64,000 nucleotides of DNA, taken from contig NZ_AZMV01000007.1 of NCBI RefSeq assembly GCF_000522505.1, positions 248,001 to 312,000 on the forward strand, written 5' to 3'. Position numbers and translations under genes: made by a program. This document shows, piece by piece, positions 8,157 through 17,534 of this stretch (the stretch's first letter is position 1; the number at the start of each line of letters is the position of its first letter). The notes beneath the pieces were generated by a model that was not told where the DNA came from, did not search any database, and worked only from the letters and a program-made list of their open reading frames with translations. The DNA is from Bifidobacterium moukalabense DSM 27321. Its GTDB lineage: Bacteria > Actinomycetota > Actinomycetes > Actinomycetales > Bifidobacteriaceae.

Positions 8157-10391
8157 TCAGTGCGTTGCCGGACGGCGCGTATGGCGCTTGATCAGGTACT
8201 CCTGGCAGTCGACCAGCGGGCGTCCCTCGGCGTCCTTCGAATGACGGACATACGTGCCATCGGCCTCCATGTGCCAGGAGGCGGTGGAATCGGCCATCTG
8301 CAGGTCGACGTACTTGATCAGCTCGTCGATCTGCTCCGGGGCGGTGATGCGGACCAGCGCCTCGACTCGACGGTCGAGATTGCGGTGCATCAGATCGGCG
8401 GAACCGATCCACACCTCCGGTCCGGCCGCCGGCCCCTCGCCGATCTGCGGGCCGTCGGAGTTGGCGAACGCGTAGATGCGGCTGTGCTCGAGGAAGCGGC
8501 CAAGGATGGAACGTACGCGGATGTTTTCGGAAAGGCCCGGTACGCCTGGCTTCAGCGCGCAGATGCCACGCTCGACGATGTCGATCTTCACACCGGCCTG
8601 ACTTGCACGGTACAGCGCATCGATGGTCTTCTCGTCGACGATGGAGTTGACCTTGATCTTGATCCACGCCTCCTTGCCGGCGCGTGCGGCCTCCTCCTCG
8701 CGACGGATGCGCTGGATCAGGCCGGAACGTACGGTGCGCGGGGCCACCAGCAGGCGGTGGAAGCTCGACTTCGGAGCGTAGCCGGACAGCTGGTTGAACA
8801 GGCGGGTCATATCCTGGCCGACCACCGGATCGCAGGTCAGCAGGCCCAGATCGGTGTAGATTCGCGCGGTCTTCGGGTTGTAGTTGCCGGTGCCCACATG
8901 GCAGTAGCGGCGCAGTCCGTCGGCCTCCTGGCGCACCACAAGGCTCAGCTTGCAGTGGGTCTTCAGGCCCACGATGCCGTACACCACGTGCACGCCTGCG
9001 CGTTCGAGCTTGCGGGCCCACGCGATGTTGGCGTCCTCGTCGAAGCGGGCCTTGATCTCGACCAGCGCCAGCACCTGCTTGCCGGCATGCGCGGCGTCGA
9101 TCAGGGCGTCGATGATCGGCGAATTGCTGGACGTACGGTACAGCGTCTGCTTGATGGCAAGCACCTTCGGGTCGGCGGCCGCCTGCGCTAGGAACGCCTG
9201 AACGGAGGTAGAGAACGAATCATACGGGTGATGCAGGAGGATATCGCGTTCGCGAATCGCTGCAAAGATGTCTTGCGCGCGGGACGACTCCACCTCGGCG
9301 ATCTGACGGTTCGTGGTCGGCACGAAGGAACGGTACTTCAGATCCGGGCGGTCGATGCCGCCGAGCTCGAACAGTACGGTCGCGTCGAGCGGCGCCGGCA
9401 GGCGGTACACCTCGTCGGCGCTTACGCGCAACTGGTCGGCAAGCAGCTGGGAGAGGAACGGGCTGGTCTCGTCGGAGATCTCCAGACGGATAGGCGGTCC
9501 GAAACGACGGCGCAGCAGCTCCTTCTCCATGGCGTTGAGCAGGTTCTCGGCATCGTCCTCTTCCACGTCGATATCCTCGTTACGGGTCACGCGGAAGGAA
9601 CGGGCCTCCTTGATGATCATGCCCGGGAACAGGGATTCCAGATGGGCGATGATCAGGTTCTCCATGGTGATGAAGCCGTAGCGAACATCGGTGGCCTCGT
9701 CGTCGGTCAGATCGTCGACCGGTACGAGACGGTTCAGATTTCCGGGGATCTTCACGCGTGCGAAGTGGGACTTGCCGGAGGCGGGGTTCTCCACAAGCAC
9801 GGCGAGGTTGATGGAACCGCCGGAAATGTACGGGAACGGGTGGGCCGGATCCACGGCGAGCGGCGTCAGCACGGGGAAGACCTGCTGGCGGTAGTAGCGC
9901 GAAAGTCGCTCCTGCTCGGCGGCGGTGAGCTTGTCCCAGCCCAGCAGCACGATCTTCTCCTTGGCCAGGTCGGGCAGGATGTGATCGATCATGTAGTGCG
10001 CATGCTCATCCTGCAGGCGGTGGGCCTGCTCGCTGATGGCGCGCAGCTGCTGTCGGGGGCTCAGGCCGGAGGCGGCCGTGACGGCGATGCCGGTATCGAT
10101 GCGGCGCTTCAGGCCTGCGACGCGAACCATGAAGAACTCGTCGAGGTTGTTCGCGAAGATCGCGGCGAAGCTGGCGCGCTCGATGATCGGCAGATCCTCG
10201 TCCTGAGCAAGCTCGAGGACTCGCTTGTTGAACTTCAGCCAGCTCAACTCGCGGTCGAAGAAGCGGTCGTTCGGCAACGGCTCCTCGCCGGCCTGCAGCT
10301 CCCGCCTGTCGTTCTTATCGGTCTCGGCGATGTGTTCAGCAATCTGGCTGCGCAGAATCGCCTTTGAGGGTGCGTCAAAAATCTGTGCCAT
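8157..10391 (-). CDS. ppk: Polyphosphate kinase 1
   Basis: A 744-residue PPK1 that reversibly polymerises the gamma-phosphate of ATP into polyphosphate. The N-terminal domain starts at [20 protein letters not shown] and continues [17 protein letters not shown]. The C-terminal phospholipase-D-like domains contain [32 protein letters not shown] and [19 protein letters not shown], where the His before GTGNYN is the residue phosphorylated during catalysis in E. coli PPK1. Length and motifs are complete. It is upstream of the MutT1-like gene on the same strand, and about 630 bases separate it from the divergent tetR gene. Confidence 0.95.
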   Translation of the reverse strand: MAQIFDAPSKAILRSQIAEHIAETDKNDRRELQAGEEPLPNDRFFDRELSWLKFNKRVLELAQDEDLPIIERASFAAIFANNLDEFFMVRVAGLKRRIDTGIAVTAASGLSPRQQLRAISEQAHRLQDEHAHYMIDHILPDLAKEKIVLLGWDKLTAAEQERLSRYYRQQVFPVLTPLAVDPAHPFPYISGGSINLAVLVENPASGKSHFARVKIPGNLNRLVPVDDLTDDEATDVRYGFITMENLIIAHLESLFPGMIIKEARSFRVTRNEDIDVEEDDAENLLNAMEKELLRRRFGPPIRLEISDETSPFLSQLLADQLRVSADEVYRLPAPLDATVLFELGGIDRPDLKYRSFVPTTNRQIAEVESSRAQDIFAAIRERDILLHHPYDSFSTSVQAFLAQAAADPKVLAIKQTLYRTSSNSPIIDALIDAAHAGKQVLALVEIKARFDEDANIAWARKLERAGVHVVYGIVGLKTHCKLSLVVRQEADGLRRYCHVGTGNYNPKTARIYTDLGLLTCDPVVGQDMTRLFNQLSGYAPKSSFHRLLVAPRTVRSGLIQRIRREEEAARAGKEAWIKIKVNSIVDEKTIDALYRASQAGVKIDIVERGICALKPGVPGLSENIRVRSILGRFLEHSRIYAFANSDGPQIGEGPAAGPEVWIGSADLMHRNLDRRVEALVRITAPEQIDELIKYVDLQMADSTASWHMEADGTYVRHSKDAEGRPLVDCQEYLIKRHTRRPATH

Positions 10392-10860
10392 AGCACACTA
10401 CTTTAAGCGGTATTCGCCGGGACATTCCACAAAACGGCGCATAATTTAGCCGAAGTTTACATTAGTTTGATGAATTTGCGAAGAGTGCATCGATGGATGT
10501 TCGGTTCTCGGCGGGGAAGGGGGTTGTCGAAGCATGTTGCGTGGATTCCGGCTCCGCTCGCCTGATGGTTGGCGTTCCGGCATCTCGGCATCGCATATGG
10601 TGGGGATGCGTACGACACGCCGGAGTGAGGGATGAATCGCACGTAATCGCACAAACCTCAGGGAAGAAACGCACAGGATGATGCAAATCCACGATTATGG
10701 CGATCGGAAGGGAACAGTTTGGCAAATAACGCAACATAGGCCCGTTTCGGTTTGCATAGCCGCCGATGCTGAGCATAATTACGAAGTACAAGAACAACTT
10801 AACAGAGCAGAGCCCACAAAAAGTGTATGACCAAGATAGGTTGTTACGTTGAACGGGCAT
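10392..10860. other. Intergenic region upstream of ppk
   Basis: No convincing gene is present. Short open frames on both strands lack ribosome-binding sites and family motifs. The AT-richer stretch at about 10690-10860 probably carries promoters for both directions, but I cannot place a clean one for ppk. Confidence 0.5.
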
Positions 10861-10871
10861 TGGATAGACTT

Positions 10872-10955
10872 ACCGTTACAACGAGGAAGTTGTGCAGCGA
10901 TTCTGCTCTGAAGCTTCTTGTAGAGAAGGCCCGCCCCGGCGGGTCTTCTTTTTTT
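10872..10955 (+). ncRNA. Candidate small RNA or attenuated leader before tetR
   Basis: A short plus-strand unit with its own strong terminator lies where no gene reads into it, because ppk runs the other way. A possible promoter is TTGTTA (10841-10846), 18 bases, TAGACT (10865-10870). The transcript would be about 80 nt, with a small CTTCT/AGAAG stem before the terminator hairpin. It could be a free small RNA or a leader that attenuates the downstream tetR gene. I do not recognise a known RNA family. Confidence 0.35.
10926..10955 (+). terminator. Strong intrinsic terminator
   Basis: The arms AAGGCCCGCC and GGCGGGTCTT pair with one G-U, are tightly spaced, and are followed closely by seven T residues (10949-10955). 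This is the best canonical terminator in the window. Confidence 0.8.
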
Positions 10956-11022
10956 GTTGCCCCTTCGATATGATTGCTATGCCGAAATCGATGGATGCGA
11001 ATTACGGAAAGTGACGAGGGCT

Positions 11023-11688
11023 ATGGTGGCTGCGAAGAGCGAGAAGGAGCCGGAAGGGTCTCAGACCCATTCCCGATTGGGGCCTGCGGAACGACGCGAA
11101 CAAATCATCGATGCCGCCTCGCAGCTCATCTCCCGCAATGGGTTCTGGGGTTTTTCGGTGCGTCAGGTGGCCGCGCAATGCGACCTGACCGAGCCTGCGG
11201 TCATCTACCATTTCAAGAATAAGGTGGGGCTGCTGATCGCGGTGCTGGAGCGCCGGGACCGCGAAGATATGGCACAATATTCGCACTCCCTCGGGGTGGA
11301 GCCTGAAGAGATCTGGAATGGCGATGTGCGGTTCGGCATTCGGAGCATCTGCGATGTGCTGATGGCGCGCAATGCCAAGCAGCCGGAGATCGTGAGGCTG
11401 TACACCATTTTGCAGGGGGAGTCCCTCAGCGATCATCATCCGGCGTATGAGTACTACCAAAAACGCGAGCGCCGTGTGATTTCGATGTTGACGCGTGCTG
11501 CCGAATACGACGGTCTGGAACGGCCGCGGCAAGAGGCGCGCATGGCGCTCTCCGTGATGGACGGCATCCAGTTGCGGTGGCTTCGTGATCCCGAGGGTGT
11601 GGACCTGATGTCGCTGTGGCATGCGTATGCCGATGCTCGCTGGCGTGACGCATCCTCGGCGTGTCGCGTTGAGGATGGCGATCGGTGA
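11023..11688 (+). CDS. TetR-family transcriptional regulator of GH3/MFS locus
   Basis: A 221-residue regulator with an N-terminal TetR helix-turn-helix: REQIIDAASQLISRNGFWGFSVRQVAAQCDLTEPAVIYHFKNKVGLL. The remaining helical domain should bind a ligand. The ATG at 11023 was chosen because GACGAGGG lies just upstream; a TTG 69 bases earlier sits inside a terminator T-run and is not credible. It is followed by two palindromes of the TTAAC...GTTAA type and then by a GH3 glycosidase and MFS transporter, so it most likely represses those genes until a glucoside or its product binds. The inducer is unknown. Confidence 0.88.
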   Translation: MVAAKSEKEPEGSQTHSRLGPAERREQIIDAASQLISRNGFWGFSVRQVAAQCDLTEPAVIYHFKNKVGLLIAVLERRDREDMAQYSHSLGVEPEEIWNGDVRFGIRSICDVLMARNAKQPEIVRLYTILQGESLSDHHPAYEYYQKRERRVISMLTRAAEYDGLERPRQEARMALSVMDGIQLRWLRDPEGVDLMSLWHAYADARWRDASSACRVEDGDR

Positions 11689-11726
11689 CGCTTTTCCGCT
11701 CGTCCGTTAGGGGCATGATGCGGGTG

Positions 11727-11752
11727 GATAATTAACTGCCTGGTTAATTATC
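11727..11752. promoter_or_regulatory. TetR operator 1 (palindrome)
   Basis: A 26-bp inverted repeat with perfect 10-base arms GATAATTAAC and GTTAATTATC around TGCCTG. It overlaps the likely -35 region of the GH3 promoter and shares its TTAAC/GTTAA halves with operator 2. Confidence 0.75.
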
Positions 11753-11761
11753 TGCTATAGT
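11732..11761 (+). promoter_or_regulatory. Probable promoter of GH3/MFS operon
   Basis: TTAACT (11732-11737), 18-base spacer, and the extended -10 element TGC-TATAGT (hexamer 11756-11761). It lies between and partly within the two palindromes, so a bound repressor would block it. Confidence 0.5.
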
Positions 11762-11771
11762 AATGTCTACA

Positions 11772-11793
11772 TAATTAACTACGTAGTTAATTA
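11772..11793. promoter_or_regulatory. TetR operator 2 (perfect palindrome)
   Basis: A perfect 22-bp palindrome with arms TAATTAACTA and TAGTTAATTA around CG, just downstream of the probable -10 box. Confidence 0.78.
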
Positions 11794-11832
11794 ATGGCAA
11801 CCTTGGCTCGAAGATGAGAAAGGGAAAAACCG

Positions 11833-13995
11833 ATGACGATGTTTGACCAGGCGGTCGAGGCCATCCGGCAGGGATCCGATGACGAAGCTCTTGCCACGCA
11901 ACTCTATGACGAACTCACCGATGACGAGCGTCTGAATCTGCTGGATGGCGATATCTATTACTGGCAAGGACGGTTGGACATTGTGCGGCATGGCTACAAT
12001 GTCACGCCATACGTTATGGGTGCCGTGAATCGTCTTGGCATTCCGGGCATACGATTCGTGGACGGTCCTCGCGGGTGCGTCAGCGGGCACGGCACGGCAT
12101 TCCCGGTATCCATGGCACGCGGCGCGACATGGAACGAGACTCTGGAGGAACGCGTAGGCGAAGCCATCGGAGAGGAGGTGCGCGAGCAGGGAGGCAACCT
12201 TTTCGGCGGCGTGTGCATCAACCTGCCACGCCATCCCGCTTGGGGCCGCATTCAGGAGACCTACTCCGACCAGCCGATGCTGTTGGGCTCGTTGGGCGCG
12301 GCGCTGACACGGGGCGTACGCCGGCATGCCATGGCCTGTGTCAAGCACTTTGCCTGCAACTCGATGGAAAACGCACGCTTCAAGGTCGATGTGAATGTTG
12401 ATGAAGCCACTTTCCATGAAGTGTACGGGCCGCATTTCAAAACGGTGATCGATGCCGGCGCGGACGCGGTCATGACCGCATACAACGCCGTGAACGGCGA
12501 ATATTGCGGTCAGAACGCATGGCTCATTCAGCAGACCCTACGAAAGGACTGGGGCTTCTCCGGTATCGTCGCGTCCGATTTCGTGTGGGGGCTGCGTGAC
12601 GTGGCGAAATCCGTGAAGGCGGGGCTCAACATCGAGGAGCCGTTCCATCAACAGCGGTACACCAAGCTGCGCGCGGCCCTCGATCGCGGCGATGTGACCT
12701 GGGAGGACATTCGTGAGCTTGGCGAACGCATCCTCGGCACGCAACTGAGATTCTACGCACAACGGGATGCGCGGAAACCCGCCGGAACCATGGCCGATGC
12801 GAAGCATGTGGCGCTCGCCCGCGAAGTGGCGGAACAATCCATGGTGTTGCTGAAGAACGACGCGCGAACACTGCCTCTCGACCCCGCCGCCATCTCGCAT
12901 ATCGTCGTGACCGGCAGACTGGCGAACATGGCGAACACCGGCGACCAAGGCTCCTCGAATGTAAGGGCGCCATACACGGTAACGCCACTGGAGGGGTTAC
13001 GTGCGGCGTATGGCGACGATGCGGTGGATTACGTGGAAGGACGCGACCGGGAGGAGGCCGCGCGGCATGCCCGCCATGCCGATGCGGCGATCGTGGTCGT
13101 CGGCTATACGGCAAACGACGAGGGTGAGTATCTCAAGAGCGTGGTCTCCCCGGATATGCTGCCGCTGCTACCGGAACCGGCGACTCAGGAACAACGTGCA
13201 GCGAAACAGGCCTGCCAGGCCTATATGAAGGAAGGCGTAAGCACGTTCGGTGGCGATGCGGAAGGAGGCGATCGCGCGAGCCTGCATCTGAGTTCGGAAG
13301 ATGTGGATCTCATCCATGCCGTAGCCCAAGCCAACCCACGCACGGTCGTCGTCGTAGTCGCCGCCGGTGCCGTGCTGATGGGCGAATGGGCGGACGAGCC
13401 CGCCGCCGTGGTGATGGGCTGGTATTCCGGTATGGAAGGCGGGCACGCGCTCGCCGACATCATCGCCGGCAAGGTCGACCCGTCCGGGCGATTGCCGTAC
13501 GCGATCGCACGGTCGGAAAGCGACCTGCCCCCATTCGATCGCGATGCGACCAGTGTGCGGTACACGCGTTGGTACGGCCAACGATTGATCCAACATCGCG
13601 GATCCCAGGCATTGTTCCCCTTGGGGTATGGCCTGTCATACCAGTCATACGCGATCGGGGAACCCGCGATCGCGGATCTCGACGTGGGGCGTCGGACGGC
13701 GATCCTGCACGTTCCGGTCACCAACGAAGGCGATCACGCCGGCCGCCATGTCGTTCAGATATACGGCAGCCTGCAGGAAGGCGAACGTGCGGGCGAACGT
13801 GAGCTACTCGGTTTCGCATCGGCGTCCATTCCCGCACAGGAGACCGTGGACGTTGCGATATCGCTGGATTTCTCGGCATTGGGCCGTTGGAATGCACAGG
13901 AGCGCAAGGTTGCGCTCGAAACAGGAAAAATACGCATTGAGGCGTCTTCGTTCTGGGGCGACCCCGATGCTTCGACAATGGAGGTCGAACTATGA
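11833..13995 (+). CDS. GH3 beta-glucosidase-like enzyme, cytoplasmic
   Basis: A 720-residue GH3 enzyme in the normal domain order: the TIM barrel first, then the alpha/beta sandwich and an FnIII-like domain. The nucleophile is Asp249 in FSGIVASDFVWGLRD; other family signatures are RFVDGPRG, CVKHFACNSMENAR, VLLKNDARTLPL and PLGYGLSYQSY. It has no signal peptide or membrane segment, so it should act on imported glycosides. The usual substrate class is beta-D-glucosides, but GH3 also includes xylosidases, so the sugar is not certain. It overlaps the downstream MFS transporter by four bases (ATGA), indicating coupled translation, and sits under two operators of the upstream TetR regulator. Confidence 0.88.
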   Translation: MTMFDQAVEAIRQGSDDEALATQLYDELTDDERLNLLDGDIYYWQGRLDIVRHGYNVTPYVMGAVNRLGIPGIRFVDGPRGCVSGHGTAFPVSMARGATWNETLEERVGEAIGEEVREQGGNLFGGVCINLPRHPAWGRIQETYSDQPMLLGSLGAALTRGVRRHAMACVKHFACNSMENARFKVDVNVDEATFHEVYGPHFKTVIDAGADAVMTAYNAVNGEYCGQNAWLIQQTLRKDWGFSGIVASDFVWGLRDVAKSVKAGLNIEEPFHQQRYTKLRAALDRGDVTWEDIRELGERILGTQLRFYAQRDARKPAGTMADAKHVALAREVAEQSMVLLKNDARTLPLDPAAISHIVVTGRLANMANTGDQGSSNVRAPYTVTPLEGLRAAYGDDAVDYVEGRDREEAARHARHADAAIVVVGYTANDEGEYLKSVVSPDMLPLLPEPATQEQRAAKQACQAYMKEGVSTFGGDAEGGDRASLHLSSEDVDLIHAVAQANPRTVVVVVAAGAVLMGEWADEPAAVVMGWYSGMEGGHALADIIAGKVDPSGRLPYAIARSESDLPPFDRDATSVRYTRWYGQRLIQHRGSQALFPLGYGLSYQSYAIGEPAIADLDVGRRTAILHVPVTNEGDHAGRHVVQIYGSLQEGERAGERELLGFASASIPAQETVDVAISLDFSALGRWNAQERKVALETGKIRIEASSFWGDPDASTMEVEL

Positions 13996-15254
13996 GTACA
14001 GCGGAACCGGCAGTGTGGACGGGGACGGTAAGCGACGAACAACAGGCAAAGGTGCCATGGGTCGTCGGTGTGGCGCTCGTCTTGGGCGTGTTCCTGTGGA
14101 TGGGGCCGTACATGGGCGTAAACGTGGTGCTGCTTCCCGCAAAGACGGCATTATTGGCGGGAGACGCCAAGGCGAGTGTCGTCGCGGTGCTGTCCACCAG
14201 CGCCATGATCGTCGCGGCCATCGCCAATATCATTTTCGGAGCGCTTTCCGATCTGACCCGCTCCCGTTTCGGACGCCGATCCCCTTGGATCGTCGGTGGC
14301 TCGATTCTTGCCGCGGCGGCCATGATGTTTGTGAGCTGGGCGCCGACCGTACCGTTGCTCATTGTGGGATGGTGCGTGTATCAGTGCTTCCTGAACGCCA
14401 TCGTCGCGCCGCTGATTGCCGTGATCACCGATCGGACCGCGCCGAAGTTCCGCGGTACCATCAGCGCCATGTACGCGCTCGGCTACTCGGTCGGCATCTA
14501 TGGCGGCCAGATGATCGGCGCCCGATTCCTGACGGACCAATCCGTGGGCTTTACCGTACTCGCCGTGCTCACGCTGATCGGCGGCCCTCTCGCCGCCCTG
14601 ATCATGCGTGAAGGCTCCAGCCTGGCCATGCCGAAGAAAAGCTTTACCGCACGGATGTTCTGGGAGCATTTCTCCTTCCCGACCAGGCACTGCCGTGACT
14701 ACTACCTCGCATTGTTCGGCAAGTTCCTGATCGTCGCGGCCAAGTTCTCCATCTCCGGTTTCCAGCTGTACATCCTCACGGATTACATGATGCAAAGCGC
14801 CGATGGGGCCAAGCACTACGTTTCGGTGATCTCCATGTGCATGATGGTGACGGCCATCGCCATGACGGTGATCGCAGGCCCGATCTCCGACAGGATCGGC
14901 AGCCGCAAGATTCCGGTGATCGCATGCTCCCTGCTGGTCGCCGTCGGCTCCATCGTTCCGTTCTTCTCCAATGATCCGAAGATGATGATCGTATACGCGC
15001 TGGTTGCGGGTACGGGCATGGGTGCCTATAACGCGGTGGACCAAGCCCTGAACGTGGAGGTATTGCCATCCAAGGACACCGCCGCGAAGGATCTGGGCAT
15101 TCTGAACCTTGCCAACACCGGTGGCCAGGTGCTTGGCCCGGTGCTTGCCGCCACGCTGATCAACATGTTCGGCTATCACGCGCTCTTCCCGTTGGCCGCG
15201 GTCTGCTCGCTGCTCGGCGCGCTGCTGATCGTCTTCATCAAATCGGTGAAATAA
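13992..15254 (+). CDS. MFS sugar/glycoside transporter
   Basis: A 420-residue protein with about twelve hydrophobic segments in the major facilitator pattern, including the loop FGALSDLTRSRFGRRSPWIVGG between helices 2 and 3, which is typical of the SLC45/GPH-like branch. The start ATG overlaps the stop of the GH3 gene. It probably imports the glycoside that the GH3 enzyme hydrolyses. A long hairpin follows the stop codon. The exact substrate cannot be read from the sequence. Confidence 0.85.
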   Translation: MSTAEPAVWTGTVSDEQQAKVPWVVGVALVLGVFLWMGPYMGVNVVLLPAKTALLAGDAKASVVAVLSTSAMIVAAIANIIFGALSDLTRSRFGRRSPWIVGGSILAAAAMMFVSWAPTVPLLIVGWCVYQCFLNAIVAPLIAVITDRTAPKFRGTISAMYALGYSVGIYGGQMIGARFLTDQSVGFTVLAVLTLIGGPLAALIMREGSSLAMPKKSFTARMFWEHFSFPTRHCRDYYLALFGKFLIVAAKFSISGFQLYILTDYMMQSADGAKHYVSVISMCMMVTAIAMTVIAGPISDRIGSRKIPVIACSLLVAVGSIVPFFSNDPKMMIVYALVAGTGMGAYNAVDQALNVEVLPSKDTAAKDLGILNLANTGGQVLGPVLAATLINMFGYHALFPLAAVCSLLGALLIVFIKSVK

Positions 15255-15304
15255 GCCAGCCTGAGCCAGCCATACAGGCATCTTGACCAATTCCTCGATT
15301 GCTT

Positions 15305-15367
15305 AGGGTGCGGGCGGTGAGAATGGCCTTCCGGATACCGTGGGCCATTTCCCACCGCCCGCACCCT
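15305..15367 (+). terminator. Long hairpin after MFS gene
   Basis: The arm starting AGGGTGCGGGCGGTGAGAAT (15305-15328) pairs almost fully with the arm ending CCCACCGCCCGCACCCT (15343-15367). No T-run follows. It ends the GH3/MFS unit. Confidence 0.6.
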
Positions 15368-15402
15368 GATTCGTTACGTGGGCGGAGCGGCGGGAGACGG
15401 CC

Positions 15403-15462
15403 TGTGGACGGCGGTGGATGACACGCCGGGGGTGTGGATAATCCGGCATCCTCCGACCACAA
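15403..15462. repeat. 60-bp repeat copy A with DnaA box
   Basis: Fifty-two of 60 positions match copy B at 18837-18896 without gaps. The shared core runs GTGGATGACACGCCG then GGGTGTGGATAA and ends CATCCTCCGACCACAA. TGTGGATAA is the exact complement of the DnaA box TTATCCACA. Confidence 0.8.
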
Positions 15463-15512
15463 GGGCCGATTCGACTTGCGGGCCCGTTTCCGCATGGTTT
15501 TCAATCGGCGTT

Positions 15513-16478
15513 ATGAACACCGCAATACCTGTTCCCACCGAAGTGCCGTTACCGCCACAGGCGTCACCGTTGCGGCGGCCCGTATCGCCGCAATGCTTCT
15601 ACACTCCGCCCGGAGCGGTCGGTGACGGATGCGATGGCACCATCCCGATACGTTTTGAGGCCGATCCGAGCCCGCAAGGGTCCGCTTGCGGCACTGCGGC
15701 ACGCTCGAATGCGACACGTCCGATGACGGCGAACGCCGATATGGGCAGCGTGGTGATGCTGAGTTCCGCCGTCGCGGGCGTGGGCGTCAGTACGCTGGCC
15801 GCCATGCTCGCACGCACGCTGGCGCAGCGTGGCGTCAAGTGCGTGCTGGTGGATGCCGACCTGCAAGGCGGAGGATTGGATGTGCTGCTCGGCATCGAGA
15901 ATGAGGACGGTTCCCGATTCGGCGACATCAACGCACCGCTGGGCAAAGTCGACGGGAAGGCACTGTTGCGCGAGCTGCCGGTCTGGGATGGAGTGCCGGT
16001 GCTCTCCTGCGATCCGTGGAAGGTCGAGAATCCGCAATGGTGGGAGATCCAGGCGTGCATTCGCTCGCTCGCACAGACACGCAGGATGGTGATCGTCGAC
16101 GCGGCAAGCCACATCGGTCTTGACGGTCTGGGGGATTACATCGGGGCCCGGCACATCGTCGTGGTGGAGATGACGGTGCTCGGTCTGGCCCGCGCCAAGG
16201 CCTTGCTGAAGTCATCCGGAACGTTCGACGGGGATGACGGCCCCTCGCCGATTCTGGTCGGCATCGGTCCTCGCGGCACCATACGAAATCGTGGGACCAC
16301 TGACGTTGCCGAGGCGGAAGAGTATCTGGGACGGGAAATCGACATCGTCATACGACCGGATGGCAGATTGTGCAGTGCGCTTCTGGAGGGACTGGGATTG
16401 CGCAAGCCGAACACGGCTACACGCAAAGCCTTGGAACGATTGGCTGATTGTGTGCGGGGAAAGGTCCGGAAAGCGTGA
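15513..16478 (+). CDS. TadZ/Ssd-like atypical ParA ATPase
   Basis: A MinD/ParA-fold protein of about 321 residues at the head of a tad-like cluster. The nucleotide loop reads SSAVAGVGVSTLAAMLAR: the GxGxST frame is present, but the lysines of a normal deviant Walker A motif are missing. Later motifs are CVLVDADLQGGGLDVLLG and MVIVDAASHIG. In mycobacteria the equivalent position (Rv3660c) holds Ssd, and in other bacteria TadZ/CpaE, which place the pilus machine at a pole or septum. The open frame extends upstream through repeat copy A; I chose ATG 15513 as the first plausible start, but 15723 is also possible and neither has a clear ribosome-binding site. Confidence 0.75.
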   Translation: MNTAIPVPTEVPLPPQASPLRRPVSPQCFYTPPGAVGDGCDGTIPIRFEADPSPQGSACGTAARSNATRPMTANADMGSVVMLSSAVAGVGVSTLAAMLARTLAQRGVKCVLVDADLQGGGLDVLLGIENEDGSRFGDINAPLGKVDGKALLRELPVWDGVPVLSCDPWKVENPQWWEIQACIRSLAQTRRMVIVDAASHIGLDGLGDYIGARHIVVVEMTVLGLARAKALLKSSGTFDGDDGPSPILVGIGPRGTIRNRGTTDVAEAEEYLGREIDIVIRPDGRLCSALLEGLGLRKPNTATRKALERLADCVRGKVRKA

Positions 16479-17473
16479 TGGTCATGGAGCTTGGTCCCCT
16501 TAGCGAAGTGGCCCGCGAGCCGGGAGCCACCGATATCGCCGTGACCTGTGACGGTTCCGTATGGGTGGATAGCGGCAAAGGCATGCAGCTGCGCCGATTG
16601 CGTGTGCCGTTCGACTCGGCGCAGGCCATTCGGAATTTTGCGGTACGGTTGTGCTCCCAGCTCGGCCGTCGCCTCGATGATGCCTGCCCGATCGCCGATG
16701 CCTCCACCGTCGACGGCGTGCGCGTGCATGCCGTCATCGCACCGTTGGTTCCGCAAGGCGCGGCCATCAGCATCCGTCTGCCCGATGCCGGCGCACCTCG
16801 GCTGGAATCCTTGGCGCATCATGGCATGTTTCCGCCGGACTGGCTGCCGCTATTGCACGGACTGGTACGCCACAAGGCGACGATTCTGATCACGGGCGGC
16901 ACGGGAGCCGGCAAAACCACCCTGCTGAAGGCGTTGCTTACGCAGTGCCAGGCGTCGGAGCGCATCGTCACCGTCGAGGAGGTGCGCGAACTGGGCATGT
17001 TCCGGCATGCCAATCATGTGTCATTGGTCACCAGGGAAGCCAATGTGGAAGGTGCCGGAGCCATAGATCTGCCGCAATTGATTGCGGCGACCCTGCGTAT
17101 GCGGCCGGACCGCGTGGTGGTGGGCGAATGTCGGGGCGCGGAAATCGCCGACCTATTGCGGGCGCTCAATTCCGGGCATCGTGGCGGCATGACCACCCTG
17201 CATGCGAACGATGTGGAGGCCGTGCCTTCACGGTTGATAGCGCTCGGCCTGCTCGCCGGTTTGGACCCGCGCGCCACCGCCATGCTTTCGGAAGACGCCT
17301 TTGACGTGGTGCTGCATGTGGAACGGGCGCAAGGACATCGCAGAATCTCACAAATAGGCCGGCTTGTCGTACGGAACGGAAGGCTGCAAGGCCAGCCACT
17401 GGCGTTTTGGAACGGCACGCGGGTGCGGGTGGGCGAACAATGGGCGGATTTCACACGGCGATGGAACATGTGA
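16478..17473 (+). CDS. tadA: TadA-like type II/IV secretion ATPase
   Basis: A 331-residue hexameric secretion ATPase that should power assembly of a Flp-type pilus at the inner membrane face. It has Walker A GGTGAGKTTLL, the Asp-box VTVEEVRELG, Walker B VVVGECRGAE and the His-box GGMTTLHANDVEA. It is shorter than CpaF/TadA proteins that carry long N-terminal extensions, as is usual in the actinobacterial Rv3659c-like set. The start overlaps the stop of the upstream ATPase (TGATG) and is preceded by an AAAG-containing site. The next tad genes follow on the same strand. Confidence 0.9.
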   Translation: MVMELGPLSEVAREPGATDIAVTCDGSVWVDSGKGMQLRRLRVPFDSAQAIRNFAVRLCSQLGRRLDDACPIADASTVDGVRVHAVIAPLVPQGAAISIRLPDAGAPRLESLAHHGMFPPDWLPLLHGLVRHKATILITGGTGAGKTTLLKALLTQCQASERIVTVEEVRELGMFRHANHVSLVTREANVEGAGAIDLPQLIAATLRMRPDRVVVGECRGAEIADLLRALNSGHRGGMTTLHANDVEAVPSRLIALGLLAGLDPRATAMLSEDAFDVVLHVERAQGHRRISQIGRLVVRNGRLQGQPLAFWNGTRVRVGEQWADFTRRWNM

Positions 17474-17534
17474 GCATGCGCCGGCATGACAGCGGCTCGC
17501 CACGGCGGAATTCGGAAAACGCAAGGAGCCTGTG

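Noticed and set aside
10462-10860. A 132-codon minus-strand frame upstream of ppk
   Set aside because: No ribosome-binding site, no recognisable domain, and composition unlike the neighbouring genes.
10872-10955. A known actinobacterial RNA such as 6C RNA or small SRP RNA
   Set aside because: The C-rich double loops of 6C and the GGAA-type apical loop of SRP RNA are not present.
15378-15512. An N-terminal extension of the TadZ-like gene through repeat copy A
   Set aside because: The repeat is intergenic in its second copy, and the added residues look non-coding.
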